Positions 50,380 to 59,198 of a stretch of 64,000 bases of DNA are shown in pieces. Position numbers and translations under genes: made by a program. Location of the stretch: NCBI GenBank assembly GCA_024434115.1, contig QMIT01000004.1, positions 155,073 to 219,072 of the forward strand, in the 5' to 3' direction. Origin of the DNA: Chloroflexota bacterium. Its GTDB lineage: Bacteria; Chloroflexota; Anaerolineae; Aggregatilineales; J027. The notes under the pieces are model-generated. The model searched no databases, was not told the origin of the DNA, and saw only the letters and a list, made by a program, of their open reading frames with translations. Positions within the stretch are counted from its first letter, which is position 1. Every line of letters starts with the position of its first letter.

Positions 50380-51396
50380 TCAATCCTCGGGCACGATCCT
50401 CAAAATCGCCATATCACCATGCACGCCGACGAGTGACACATCAAAACGGCCCAAGTCGAAAATCTGCCCATGCCGCAGCGTCACGGTTTTGACTTTGGGA
50501 GAGAGGAACATTACCTGTACTTCGCCGGGGCGCATCTTCAATAATTTCACCCCCACCGGGCCATGATTTTTCGATTCCCCGACCTTGATAATCACTTCAT
50601 GGGGGTCGGCTTTGGCTTGGTCAAGGCGCGTCTGTGAAATCTGGACATCGCTGGTCACATGGGCATCCACCGCAATCCCGCTGGCGACGACCTGTGGGGT
50701 TTCGTCAATCATTTCTTTGGGCTTGCCCTCCACCAAACTGATGCCATAGGCTTGATACCAGCCGTTATAGAGGTCATAGCTGGTCACGATGACACGGTAA
50801 TCTTCCCAACGTTCATAATCGCCATCGAGCTTGACCTGCCATTCTTCTTCATCGCCGCTGCCAATCTTGCCGACCAGTGCTGCGTGACGTGGTTTTTTAT
50901 AAGCGCGTGTGCCTTCTTCAATACGTTCGCCTATACGGAGGCGCAGCTTGCCAAATTGCACCACATCTTGATTGTTATAGACCAATGGGCGGTCATTCAC
51001 GATGTCGTATTGGCGTACCAGCATAAAATCATAGACCTTATCGCGCTCCGGTTGGGCCACTTCCAATGATTGGTCGCCCCACCGCACATCAAAAACCGCT
51101 TCCATAATGCCATCTTCGGGGGTCTTGTCTTTGCCACGTCCAAAAATCCCCCGGCGGCGCTTTTCATCTTTGACGTTGACATCTACGTAGCGATTGATGA
51201 AGGTATAGCCCTCAACAGTGGCGGCGGCGGCGACGGGCACTTTGAGATATTTCATGCCATCCGGTGCTTGAATTTCGATTTCCGCCACATCGCCCTTGAT
51301 GGTTTGCAAGCCCACCTGAAGATGCCCGACCTTGACGGGTTGATAATTCTTGGCGAGATCAAGGCTGCGGGTCAGTGAAATCACAGCGTATTCCAT
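50380..51396 (-). CDS. Protein of unknown family, beta-rich
   Basis: 338 residues, no signal peptide. It carries strands such as IEIQAPDGMKYLKVPVAAAATVEGYTFINRYVDVNV, a KDEKRRRGIFGRGKDKTPEDG basic loop, and a C-terminal module with MRPGEVQVMFLSPKVKTVTLRHGQIFDLGRFDVSLVGVHGD. The last part resembles a small FHA- or MucBP-like beta domain but no motif is firm. AGGGAG lies 11 bases before the ATG. It ends 64 bp after the GTPase gene in convergent orientation. The codon use is like the main genome and unlike the AT-rich neighbours. Function unknown. Confidence 0.6.
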   Translation of the reverse strand: MEYAVISLTRSLDLAKNYQPVKVGHLQVGLQTIKGDVAEIEIQAPDGMKYLKVPVAAAATVEGYTFINRYVDVNVKDEKRRRGIFGRGKDKTPEDGIMEAVFDVRWGDQSLEVAQPERDKVYDFMLVRQYDIVNDRPLVYNNQDVVQFGKLRLRIGERIEEGTRAYKKPRHAALVGKIGSGDEEEWQVKLDGDYERWEDYRVIVTSYDLYNGWYQAYGISLVEGKPKEMIDETPQVVASGIAVDAHVTSDVQISQTRLDQAKADPHEVIIKVGESKNHGPVGVKLLKMRPGEVQVMFLSPKVKTVTLRHGQIFDLGRFDVSLVGVHGDMAILRIVPED

Positions 51397-51558
51397 GAGA
51401 ATTGCTCCCTATTCCTGTTGTTTTAAGATCGAGACAGAGCAGCGGCCCAGCCTACACATATTAACTATACAGGACAGCCGATTTTGGGGGCAAGCGGAGC
51501 AGGTCTATACAAAGTTCACAATGACCGGAATTTGCTGTATTTACCCTGCGTAGGGCTA

Positions 51559-51588
51559 TTGCATGGCGTCCAAAAATTATGATACTAT
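51559..51588 (+). promoter_or_regulatory. Putative promoter of the cold shock gene
   Basis: TTGCAT and TACTAT with an 18-bp spacer. It is followed by a leader of about 60 bases before the ATG, as is common for cold shock genes whose 5' UTR folds and controls translation. Confidence 0.45.
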
Positions 51589-51652
51589 TATCAAGTCTTT
51601 GTTTTACGTTTTAGGTTTTGGCTCGTATGAGCAGAAAGATAAGCACTAAAGT

Positions 51653-51868
51653 ATGTCGCAAAATACAGTGACGGGTGTTGTGAAGTGGTTCAACAGCACC
51701 AAAGGCTACGGGTTTATTCAGGCCGATGGGCAGGAAAAAGATATTTTCGTGCACTATTCGGGCATCACTGGCTCTGGCTACCGTAACCTCGAAGAGGGGG
51801 ATAAAGTCGAATTTATCATTACTCAAGGTGAACGCGGCCTTCAAGCCCAAGACGTCCGCAAAGTCTAA
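51653..51868 (+). CDS. Cold shock domain protein
   Basis: 71 residues, the normal size. Single-stranded nucleic acid binding beta-barrel with RNP1 KGYGFIQ and RNP2 DIFVHYS. It starts MSQNTVTGVVKWFNSTKG, the standard CspA N-terminus. Acts as RNA chaperone in the cytoplasm. Unlinked to neighbours; it has its own putative promoter and a strong terminator. Confidence 0.97.
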   Translation: MSQNTVTGVVKWFNSTKGYGFIQADGQEKDIFVHYSGITGSGYRNLEEGDKVEFIITQGERGLQAQDVRKV

Positions 51869-51887
51869 TTTATAATTGAACATAAAG

Positions 51888-51916
51888 ACGGGGGCCTCCA
51901 ACACCCCCGTTTTTTT
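51888..51916 (+). terminator. Rho-independent terminator after the cold shock gene
   Basis: Perfect 7-bp stem ACGGGGG / CCCCCGT with a 9-base loop directly followed by at least six T. Confidence 0.92.
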
Positions 51917-52026
51917 CTCGGCATCCCTCCCCCCCCACGCCAGACAATCATCAGCCAATCGTACCCTGCACAATTCTCAAGTCTGTGCGATAATTCACGC
52001 CTTAAACCGGAGGAGATTGTACTGGT

Positions 52027-53211
52027 ATGTTGAAGCTGAAATTGAAATTAAGTGTGTTGAGCTTTGCTGCATTGGTGGTGTTATTGGTCGTCAGTTCGAT
52101 ATTTTTTAGTCTGCCCAAACGCACCAATGCCCAAGATGGCAGCACCCCAACCCCATCTATGACCCCCGTGCTCGATCCCGATTTACCTACCAGCTATCGC
52201 GTCGAAAAGGTCTTGGATGCAAGTTGGCCGATTGCGTTGGATTGGGCACCGGACGGCACGCTGTTTTTCACCGAGCGCTTTACGGGTTATCTGCGGCGTG
52301 TGTCTCCCGATGGCGCAATGCAAGCCGACCCGGTGTGGACGTTCCCCGTTTCTACCGATGGCGAACGTGGGCTGCTGGGCGTGGCGGTCTCACCTGATTA
52401 CGACACTACCGGATATGTGTATGTTTATTACACCCGTGTTCCCGGTGATGGCTTTAATGTGCCCGTCAACCGTATTGCCCGTCTTAAGGTGGATGCGGAT
52501 GGTAAAGGTAGTACCCCGGAAGTGATGCTGAATATCCCGCTGACCACCAATAATTTGTGGCATCAAGGCGGCAATATTCATTTTGGGCCAGATGGAATGC
52601 TCTATCTGGCAATTGGCGAATATTACATCCCCTCCAATGCTCAAAATGTGGATGTCATTCCCGGCAAGATTAACCGTTTCCAAGTCACCGATGAGGGCCT
52701 CATTGCTGCCCCCGGTAATCCTTTTGGGACGGCGACCTATGCCTATGGCATTCGCAATACCTTCGATTTTGACTTTGACCCCTATATGTTTGCCGTGACG
52801 GGTCAGATTTTTGGGGCGGACAATGGCCCGGACTGCGATGATGAACTCAATTTGATTGTGCCGGGAGGCAATTATGGCTGGCGCGATGGCTACCCTTGCG
52901 ATGATACCAACCCGCTGAATCCCGAAAAATACATCTATCCCATCTGGTCTATCACACCCACTGAGGCTCCAACGGGGGTCGCCGTGTATACCGGATGGCA
53001 AATTCCCGAATGGCGTGGTCAGATATTCTTTTGTGCATGGAAAACAGGCAAGATGCGCCGGGTAATTTTGGACACAGGGCGTTCGCGCCTTTCCGCCGTG
53101 CGTGATGTGGATTTACAAGGACAGTCCTGCACCATTGAGGTCGAAAATGGGCCAGATGGCGCATTGTATTTCACCAACCAATACGGCATATTCCGAATTG
53201 TGCTACAGTAA
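52027..53211 (+). CDS. PQQ-type soluble aldose sugar dehydrogenase-like protein (PF07995 family)
   Basis: 394 residues. Hydrophobic N-terminal anchor or signal (about residues 8-30), then six-bladed propeller repeats: PIALDWAPDGTLFFTERF, RGLLGVAVSPDYDTTGYVYVYY, HQGGNIHFGPDGMLYLAIG, YAYGIRNTFDFDFDP and NYGWRDGYPC. This is the glucose/sorbosone dehydrogenase (YliI-like) fold that uses PQQ outside the cytoplasm. The blade motifs needed for calcium and PQQ binding cannot be all verified by eye. GGAGGAG lies about 12 bases before the ATG. No pqq gene is in the window. Confidence 0.85.
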   Translation: MLKLKLKLSVLSFAALVVLLVVSSIFFSLPKRTNAQDGSTPTPSMTPVLDPDLPTSYRVEKVLDASWPIALDWAPDGTLFFTERFTGYLRRVSPDGAMQADPVWTFPVSTDGERGLLGVAVSPDYDTTGYVYVYYTRVPGDGFNVPVNRIARLKVDADGKGSTPEVMLNIPLTTNNLWHQGGNIHFGPDGMLYLAIGEYYIPSNAQNVDVIPGKINRFQVTDEGLIAAPGNPFGTATYAYGIRNTFDFDFDPYMFAVTGQIFGADNGPDCDDELNLIVPGGNYGWRDGYPCDDTNPLNPEKYIYPIWSITPTEAPTGVAVYTGWQIPEWRGQIFFCAWKTGKMRRVILDTGRSRLSAVRDVDLQGQSCTIEVENGPDGALYFTNQYGIFRIVLQ

Positions 53212-53272
53212 GCAAGACGTAATGTTTGGTGTCTATGCTTAAGGGAACGTTTTAGTCGAGTGGGTATTTTTT

Positions 53273-54871
53273 ATGAGCAATCCAAATCAACCGCGCCGTA
53301 CCGATCCTAATAATGACCCTCGCGCCACTCGTTTGGCCCAAAGCCAACAGCGGCAGGCCCCCAATTTTTATCCCGAAACGGGAACCTATCACCGTCGCAA
53401 ACCCCGCCGTCGGATAGGCTGCCTAAAAATTGCGTTGGTCTTGCTAGGGGTCTTCATCCTATTTGGGATGGTAGGTGTAGTGGTGGCCGCGATTGTCTTA
53501 CCCCCGACCTATCGTGATCTAAAACCCGAACAGCAGGCCATTTGGTGTAACCGTGCCGAACGGGTAGCAATGGACTTTGTCTGCGATTGGAAGCCCACGC
53601 CGCCGTTCCAAGTCCTACCCACTTTAGCGGGTGGCGCGACGGTCAGTGGGCCAGATTTGTTATTGACCCTCGACGCAATGAATGCCGCATTGACTGGGAC
53701 GCCGAGTGAACAAGGTGGGGGTGGTTCTCAGGGGACGGGACTTGGCACGCTGCCTCCGCCGCCTGTTTCGGGCACCATGACCCCCACCCCGACTGCCACC
53801 AGTACCGTTCCGGCAACGGCGACCCTTTTGCCCACCGCGATTGTCTTGCCTTCACCGACCCTTGCACCACTTCCGATAAGTACCAGTTTGAATTTGGGCC
53901 AACTGCGACCCGAAGGCCAATGGTGGAACAACTGCGGCCCAACCAATTTAACGATGGGTCTCAGCTATTTCGGCTACTCCAACGATCAAGGGCCAGCCGC
54001 AAGTTTTCTAAAGCCCAATCGTGAAGACAAAAACGTCAGCCCATGGCAGATGGCCCGCTACGTCAATGAATTCGCTAGTCAGCAGGTTGCCGTAAATGCC
54101 CTGTGGCGGGTGGGCGGCAATCAAGAACTACTCAAACGACTGCTGGCAAATAATTTCCCTGTCATCATCGAAAAAGGCTACGAACTCCCCGCCGAGCCGG
54201 AGCTTGGTTGGATGGGCCACTACCTGCTGATGGTCGGCTATAACGATGACCCCGGCTATTTCCTCGTGTTCGACAGCTATCAGGGCACCAATCGTGGACA
54301 GGGCCGTCAAGAAACCTATGCCTATATCGAGCAATATTGGCAGCAGTTTAACTACACCTTCATTGTCCTCTATTCACCCGAACGCCAAGCGGAATTGATG
54401 ACGGTGTTGGGTGAACATGCCGATGAATCGCAAGCGGTGTATAAAGCGCTGGAAACCGCTCGCGCCCAAGCGACTGCCAACCCCAGCGATAAGTGGGCAT
54501 GGCTGAATATGGGCGAGTCGTATACGATGCTGCGGCAGTATCAAGAAGCGGCCTCGGCCTTTGACCAAGCCTTCCAATTACAACTGCCTTGGCGAACGCT
54601 GTGGTATCACTTTACGCCATTTGAGGCCTATTACAATGTAGGTCGTTATGAAGATGTCATCCGCTTGGCGAATGATGTGGATCGCTCATCTGGCAACTAT
54701 GTCGAAGAGGCTTCGTATTATCGCGGGTTGGCCTATGCTGCCCAGAATGATTTCACCCGTGCGATTACGCAATTTGAAAATGTGCTGCGGTTTAATCCCA
54801 ATTTCACACCCGCCGCCGAAGCCATCACCGCCGTACAATCAGGAACATATACGCCGCCAGTCGTCAGTTAG
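53273..54871 (+). CDS. Membrane-anchored C39-like peptidase with TPR repeats, paralogue A
   Basis: 532 residues: cytoplasmic N-terminus, one membrane helix (about 50-72), a Thr/Pro-rich extracellular linker (about 130-200), a C39-like papain-fold peptidase domain with Cys221 in WWNNCGPTNL and His316 in MGHYLLMVGYND, then TPR repeats from about 390 (KWAWLNMGESYTMLRQYQEA). The Cys-His spacing and the following aromatic VFDSYQG fit the C39/bacteriocin-processing family. It is exported with the peptidase outside; the ligand and substrate are unknown. A near copy follows 17 bp downstream. GGGTATTTTTT before the ATG. Confidence 0.8.
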   Translation: MSNPNQPRRTDPNNDPRATRLAQSQQRQAPNFYPETGTYHRRKPRRRIGCLKIALVLLGVFILFGMVGVVVAAIVLPPTYRDLKPEQQAIWCNRAERVAMDFVCDWKPTPPFQVLPTLAGGATVSGPDLLLTLDAMNAALTGTPSEQGGGGSQGTGLGTLPPPPVSGTMTPTPTATSTVPATATLLPTAIVLPSPTLAPLPISTSLNLGQLRPEGQWWNNCGPTNLTMGLSYFGYSNDQGPAASFLKPNREDKNVSPWQMARYVNEFASQQVAVNALWRVGGNQELLKRLLANNFPVIIEKGYELPAEPELGWMGHYLLMVGYNDDPGYFLVFDSYQGTNRGQGRQETYAYIEQYWQQFNYTFIVLYSPERQAELMTVLGEHADESQAVYKALETARAQATANPSDKWAWLNMGESYTMLRQYQEAASAFDQAFQLQLPWRTLWYHFTPFEAYYNVGRYEDVIRLANDVDRSSGNYVEEASYYRGLAYAAQNDFTRAITQFENVLRFNPNFTPAAEAITAVQSGTYTPPVVS

Positions 54872-54888
54872 GCGGAGTTGGAAAAGCA

Positions 54889-56469
54889 ATGTCTGAACAA
54901 ACACACGAAATTTTACGCACGCCCTTACCCCCGGAGGAAGCGCCCGACAATTCCGACCTAGATTTGTTTCGAGCACCCACGACATCCGAGGATACAGATC
55001 ACATCCGGCCCCTTCACCCGCGTCGCAAACGACACTCCCCATTCGGGTTATTCGCCCGGACGGCGGTCAGTGTGGCAGCAGGCACGGTTGGATTTGTGCT
55101 GGTTGCAGGGGTCGTCTTAGCGATTATCGTGCCGCCATGGTATCGCAGCCTGCAACCGCGTTATCAGGAAATTTGGTGTCACCGCATCTCAGCGCTTTGT
55201 GAATTGAAGAAGAAGGCTCCCGAAGGGGATGTTTTGGGTTATGAAGGTCAAGATGACGAACTTGCCCTAACGCTACTTGCCACATCTGCCGAGCTTCCAA
55301 CGGCAACTCCCACCGCAACCACTCTACCAGATATTGCGCTGGCCTCCAATGAGCCGACCTTTACACCGATTCCGCCCAAATCTGCTGGGGGTGGGAGCAA
55401 TCCTGAAGATTTGCCTACCCCAACGGTTTTTGTACCACCGCCAACCGTCGCCCCAAGCCCTACCCCAACAGCCACCCCGATTCCAATTCCCTTCTCTGCC
55501 CAATTGGACTTAACCAGAATTAAATGGGAACAGCAGGGATGGAATAACTGTGGGCCAGCCACCATTACGATTGCCCTCAGTTATTTCGGCTACAGTGAAA
55601 CCCAGACCCGCGCTGCCAATTTCTTGAAGCCCAATATCGAAGATAAAAACGTCAGCCCCAGTCAATTGGTAGAATTTGTCAATACTGATGCGGCCAATGA
55701 TGTTGCGGTACGTGCTCTCTATCGTGTGGGTGGCACACTGGACATGCTGAAACACTTTATTGCAGCAGGCTTTCCGGTCATTGTGGAACGCGGCATCAAT
55801 GTACGGGATACGGGTTGGATGGGCCATTATTCGCTCATTGTGGGCTATAATGACGCGACGGGTGACTTCCTGTTGTTTGACAGCTATTTGGGATCCAACA
55901 AAAATCAGGGCCGCCCCGAACGCCAAGACGCGATTGAATTGGGTTGGAAGCAGTTTAACTACACCTACATTGTGCTGTATGACCCAGCGCGTGAGGCCGA
56001 ACTACGCGAGGTCTTGGGCAATTATGCTGACCCTGCCTTTGCCGCCAGCGATGCACTGGAACGAGCCAGAGCCGCCGCCACGCTCGATCCCGATGATAAA
56101 TATGCGTGGTTCAATATGGGCACGGCCTTAACACTGTTGGGACGATACGATGAAGCAGTCTTGGCCTATAATCGTGCCCGCACGCTCGACCTACCCTATC
56201 GCATTTGGTGGTACCAATTTGGGCCGTATATCGCCTATTATCAGGCGGGCCAATATAATGAGGTCGTCACGATTGCCGACACCACCGAAAGCAATCAGTC
56301 GTATATCGAGGAAATTTATTACTATCGCGGTCTGGCGTATGCTGCCCAAAATAGACCAGAGGAAGCGGTTAAGGAATTTGACAAGGCCCTCCGCTATAAT
56401 AAAAACTTCACAAAGGCTTCTGAGGCCAAACAAGAAGTTTTGGAAGGGCGCTTTGTCGCACCGCGTTAG
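54889..56469 (+). CDS. Membrane-anchored C39-like peptidase with TPR repeats, paralogue B
   Basis: 526 residues with the same order as paralogue A: a cytoplasmic start, a membrane helix (about 56-78), a Thr/Pro-rich linker, a C39-like domain with Cys221 (WNNCGPATIT) at the same residue number as in A and His313 (MGHYSLIVGYND), and C-terminal TPRs (KYAWFNMGTALTLLGRYDEAV). The linker sequence has changed much more than the two domains, as expected of an old tandem duplication. Both active-site residues are intact. It follows A by 17 bp, GGAG upstream, and is followed after 30 bp by an rfbC-type gene, perhaps in the same transcript. Confidence 0.8.
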   Translation: MSEQTHEILRTPLPPEEAPDNSDLDLFRAPTTSEDTDHIRPLHPRRKRHSPFGLFARTAVSVAAGTVGFVLVAGVVLAIIVPPWYRSLQPRYQEIWCHRISALCELKKKAPEGDVLGYEGQDDELALTLLATSAELPTATPTATTLPDIALASNEPTFTPIPPKSAGGGSNPEDLPTPTVFVPPPTVAPSPTPTATPIPIPFSAQLDLTRIKWEQQGWNNCGPATITIALSYFGYSETQTRAANFLKPNIEDKNVSPSQLVEFVNTDAANDVAVRALYRVGGTLDMLKHFIAAGFPVIVERGINVRDTGWMGHYSLIVGYNDATGDFLLFDSYLGSNKNQGRPERQDAIELGWKQFNYTYIVLYDPAREAELREVLGNYADPAFAASDALERARAAATLDPDDKYAWFNMGTALTLLGRYDEAVLAYNRARTLDLPYRIWWYQFGPYIAYYQAGQYNEVVTIADTTESNQSYIEEIYYYRGLAYAAQNRPEEAVKEFDKALRYNKNFTKASEAKQEVLEGRFVAPR

Positions 56470-56499
56470 ACCTATTCAAGCATAGAGAGATTTGACTAC

Positions 56500-57039
56500 A
56501 TGGCACAGATTCAAGAATCCCCCGTCATCAAGGGATTAGCTATCGTTCAATTAAAGGTTTTTGAAGACCCGCGTGGCCGTTTTATGGAGACGTTCCGCAA
56601 AGAATGGTTCCCACAGCGATCATGGGACATCATCCAAAACAATCGCTCGGATTCCCAAAAGGGCGTGCTGCGTGGTCTGCACTTCCATCACCATCAAGTA
56701 GATTATTGGTACTGCCCGTTTGGTCGCATCCGGGCCGGATTGGTTGACCTGCGTCCCGATTCCCCGACCTTTCGTAATGCCACGACGGTTGAGATGGGTG
56801 AGGAAAATAATGTCGGCCTGTTCGTCCCCATTGGCGTCGCGCATGGATTTGCCGCTCTGACCGACTGTACGCTGATGTATGTGGTGGATAATTATTATGA
56901 TGCCACTGACGAATTTGGCGTGGCATGGAATGACCCTGAACTCGGTCTGGATTGGGGTATCGAAAACCCAATTATCTCTGACCGCGATGCCAAAAATCCG
57001 CTGTTGAAAGATGTCTTGGCGACACGGGTCACGGGGTAA
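56500..57039 (+). CDS. rfbC: dTDP-4-dehydrorhamnose 3,5-epimerase family protein
   Basis: 179 residues, the usual size. Cupin-fold epimerase that acts in dTDP-rhamnose or related sugar synthesis. Motifs: DPRGRFMETF (N-terminal), QNNRSDSQKGVLRGLHFH with the catalytic His in LRGLHFH, and the C-terminal part with DCTLMYVVDNYYD. No rfbA/B/D is close, so this may be an isolated copy used with genes elsewhere. It ends two bases before the convergent propeller gene's stop codon. It follows the C39 pair by 30 bp. Confidence 0.92.
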   Translation: MAQIQESPVIKGLAIVQLKVFEDPRGRFMETFRKEWFPQRSWDIIQNNRSDSQKGVLRGLHFHHHQVDYWYCPFGRIRAGLVDLRPDSPTFRNATTVEMGEENNVGLFVPIGVAHGFAALTDCTLMYVVDNYYDATDEFGVAWNDPELGLDWGIENPIISDRDAKNPLLKDVLATRVTG

Positions 57040-57041
57040 AT

Positions 57042-58427
57042 TTACGGCAGCGCCCACCACCCCGGCGGCATCCAAACCGGGGTGAGATCATGCCCCTCGG
57101 TGATGCGTTTTTCAGACCCCGTCTCAAAATCAAATAGCATCAAGCCACTCTCTTGAGCAGTTACTAAACGAGCACCTGTTGGCCCCCATGAAACCGCATC
57201 CCATGTGGACGGCAAAGAGCGATTTTGTGGTGTATCGGTCTGAAATAACGTTAGGCCATCATCGGCGGGCCGAATTGTCCAATTCAAGTCTTCATTCACC
57301 AGTGCCAATCCATTGGGGCGCGGCGCAAGTTGACCTGTTTGCGGATCCATCACATGCCACAGAGTCGCACCATTGGGGTCGGCTATCGCAAAGGCAATCG
57401 CGGGCGGCCCATTATCTCCATCCAGCGGGACCCAGTATGGCCCGCCCCGATACTCGAAATTGCTGGCATAGGCTTGAACGGACAAATCCTCAGGGTCAAT
57501 GATTTGCAGTGAGGCCACCCCCACATCGTCCCATGTAACATAAGCCAACCTTGTACCATCTGGCGACAGGGCGGGGGTAAGCGGATTGAGGCTATCGGGG
57601 GGGACAAAATCGCCGGTGGTCAGCACATAACGTAGCGTGCCATCTTCGTTAATCCGCACTAATGAGCCAAATAAGCCCCCTTGCTCGGTAAAAAACACTT
57701 GACTGCCATCCAAAGACCACACCGCGTCACTGCGATAGAGAGCATCGGCTGGCCCTTGATCTACCAAACGATGTAAATTGGTGCCATCGGCGTTAACAAT
57801 CCAAATATCATTCGGCAGGCCATCGAGCGATTCCGGCGCGGATTCGGGCACATGAAAAGGGGACACCACTCGAAACGCCAGTGTAACCAAGCTGGCATCT
57901 CGCACAGGTCGCCCAACCACATACCCTGATTCGGTGAGTTGACGCAGGGCTGTTCCATCGCTTTTGACTGCCCATAAATTACGCTGCCCAAAACCACCGT
58001 CGCGCACAAAAACGATCAAACTCTCGATGCCCGTTTCGCTGGCGGCAATATCTATCGAAAAGGCGTTGGGCACGAGTAAAACCTGCCCTACCTGCAATAA
58101 ATCCCGATCTGTGAGGCAATTGGCATCTTGCACGGCCATGATAGTCGTCCCAGCGGCAATCGCAATCGCGCCGAGCGTATCATCCGCCCGCACGGTATAG
58201 GTTTCTGTCCATTCAGTAGAGAGCACACATGGTGTTGGGGAAGGCGTGATATTGGGGTCAATCGTAGGGGTAGGAATTTCAGTACCAACCATTTGAGGGG
58301 ATGCGGTTGGCGAGGGGCTGCTGATTTGGGGACTGTCCGATTTATCGTTTCCGCCACATCCGGCTAGAAGAATCAACAAACCGATGAGGGGCAGTCGAAT
58401 GGCTACCCCTCGTATGCCACGTCGCAT
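57042..58427 (-). CDS. Lipoprotein with LysM domain and TolB-like beta-propeller
   Basis: 461 residues. Lipobox LLAGC at about residues 20-24, a Ser/Pro/Thr-rich linker, a LysM (about 74-118: YTVRADDTLGAIAIAAGTTIMAVQDANCLTD), and a propeller (about 130-460) with repeats such as RNLWAVKSDGTALRQLT, DIWIVNADGTNLHRLV and DAVWSLDGSQVFFTEQ. It is anchored in the membrane with the LysM binding peptidoglycan. Its start codon follows the NERD-like gene's stop by one base (TAAG-ATG), so the two are translationally coupled. Confidence 0.85.
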   Translation of the reverse strand: MRRGIRGVAIRLPLIGLLILLAGCGGNDKSDSPQISSPSPTASPQMVGTEIPTPTIDPNITPSPTPCVLSTEWTETYTVRADDTLGAIAIAAGTTIMAVQDANCLTDRDLLQVGQVLLVPNAFSIDIAASETGIESLIVFVRDGGFGQRNLWAVKSDGTALRQLTESGYVVGRPVRDASLVTLAFRVVSPFHVPESAPESLDGLPNDIWIVNADGTNLHRLVDQGPADALYRSDAVWSLDGSQVFFTEQGGLFGSLVRINEDGTLRYVLTTGDFVPPDSLNPLTPALSPDGTRLAYVTWDDVGVASLQIIDPEDLSVQAYASNFEYRGGPYWVPLDGDNGPPAIAFAIADPNGATLWHVMDPQTGQLAPRPNGLALVNEDLNWTIRPADDGLTLFQTDTPQNRSLPSTWDAVSWGPTGARLVTAQESGLMLFDFETGSEKRITEGHDLTPVWMPPGWWALP

Positions 58428-58428
58428 C

Positions 58429-59160
58429 TTAATTCACCAGTGCATCCACCGTTGCTTTGATTTGCGCCGACTTAATGCGATCTTCTTTGAGATAATCGCG
58501 GCTCATAATTTGATAGAGCAAGTGCAGTTCGGCAATCGGAATGACTGGCCCTTCACCGCGTAGTGTCAAACGTTCGGGGGCAGTCGTAAAAACGACAATG
58601 CCATAGACCGGCACATCTACCAAATTATTTTTTGCAAAATAGGCCCGAAGTTGATACACATCCCGCGCACATTCACGGGTTGGGTTATTGGAGGCCTTCC
58701 GCAGATTGCCATTCTTATTCCGAACACGCCACTCGGCTTTTTCGTTAATCCACTCCCCGCTGTAATTAACCACGCGAAGCACCAATGCACCGGGTGGGCC
58801 AACCAGTACAGCGTCAATATATCCTAAGCGGCGGCGGCTGATATTGCGCACGAACGTGTAGCGCGAATCCTGCCCCAAAAACGAGCGCATCGCTTCGCCG
58901 ACCTCATAGGCCAGCGGGTTGTCTTTTTGCAGAGTTAGGCCACGCACCACCCCGCCTAAACCGCCAATCGCCAGCGGAATGCCAATAACATTCAAACACA
59001 CCCCCCCCGGCGTGGAATAGGTATTTCCCAACAGCGGGAGCAGGAAAAAAAGGATACCCATCGCCGCAGCCAACGCCCCCATGAAAAACACCAAAATACC
59101 CATGATGGCGTAAAAACGGCCCCGGCGATTGACATTGTTAGAAGGATTGATATTCTGCAT
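58429..59160 (-). CDS. NERD-like membrane protein with lost nuclease motif
   Basis: 243 residues. Two N-terminal membrane helices (about 18-70). Then a NERD-type (PD-(D/E)XK) domain: Asp in YIDAVLVGPPG, but the usual E-x-K strand reads LVLRVVNYSGEW, with Arg-Val-Val in place of the Glu-Val-Lys, so nuclease activity is unlikely. The end has KATVDALVN. The upstream gene of a tight pair with the LysM/propeller lipoprotein. Ribosome site weak (AGGA about 13 bases upstream). It may act in membrane attachment or sensing. Confidence 0.65.
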   Translation of the reverse strand: MQNINPSNNVNRRGRFYAIMGILVFFMGALAAAMGILFFLLPLLGNTYSTPGGVCLNVIGIPLAIGGLGGVVRGLTLQKDNPLAYEVGEAMRSFLGQDSRYTFVRNISRRRLGYIDAVLVGPPGALVLRVVNYSGEWINEKAEWRVRNKNGNLRKASNNPTRECARDVYQLRAYFAKNNLVDVPVYGIVVFTTAPERLTLRGEGPVIPIAELHLLYQIMSRDYLKEDRIKSAQIKATVDALVN

Positions 59161-59198
59161 AAAGTTCAGAGTCCTAAAGCGATAGATTAAGTTCAGAC

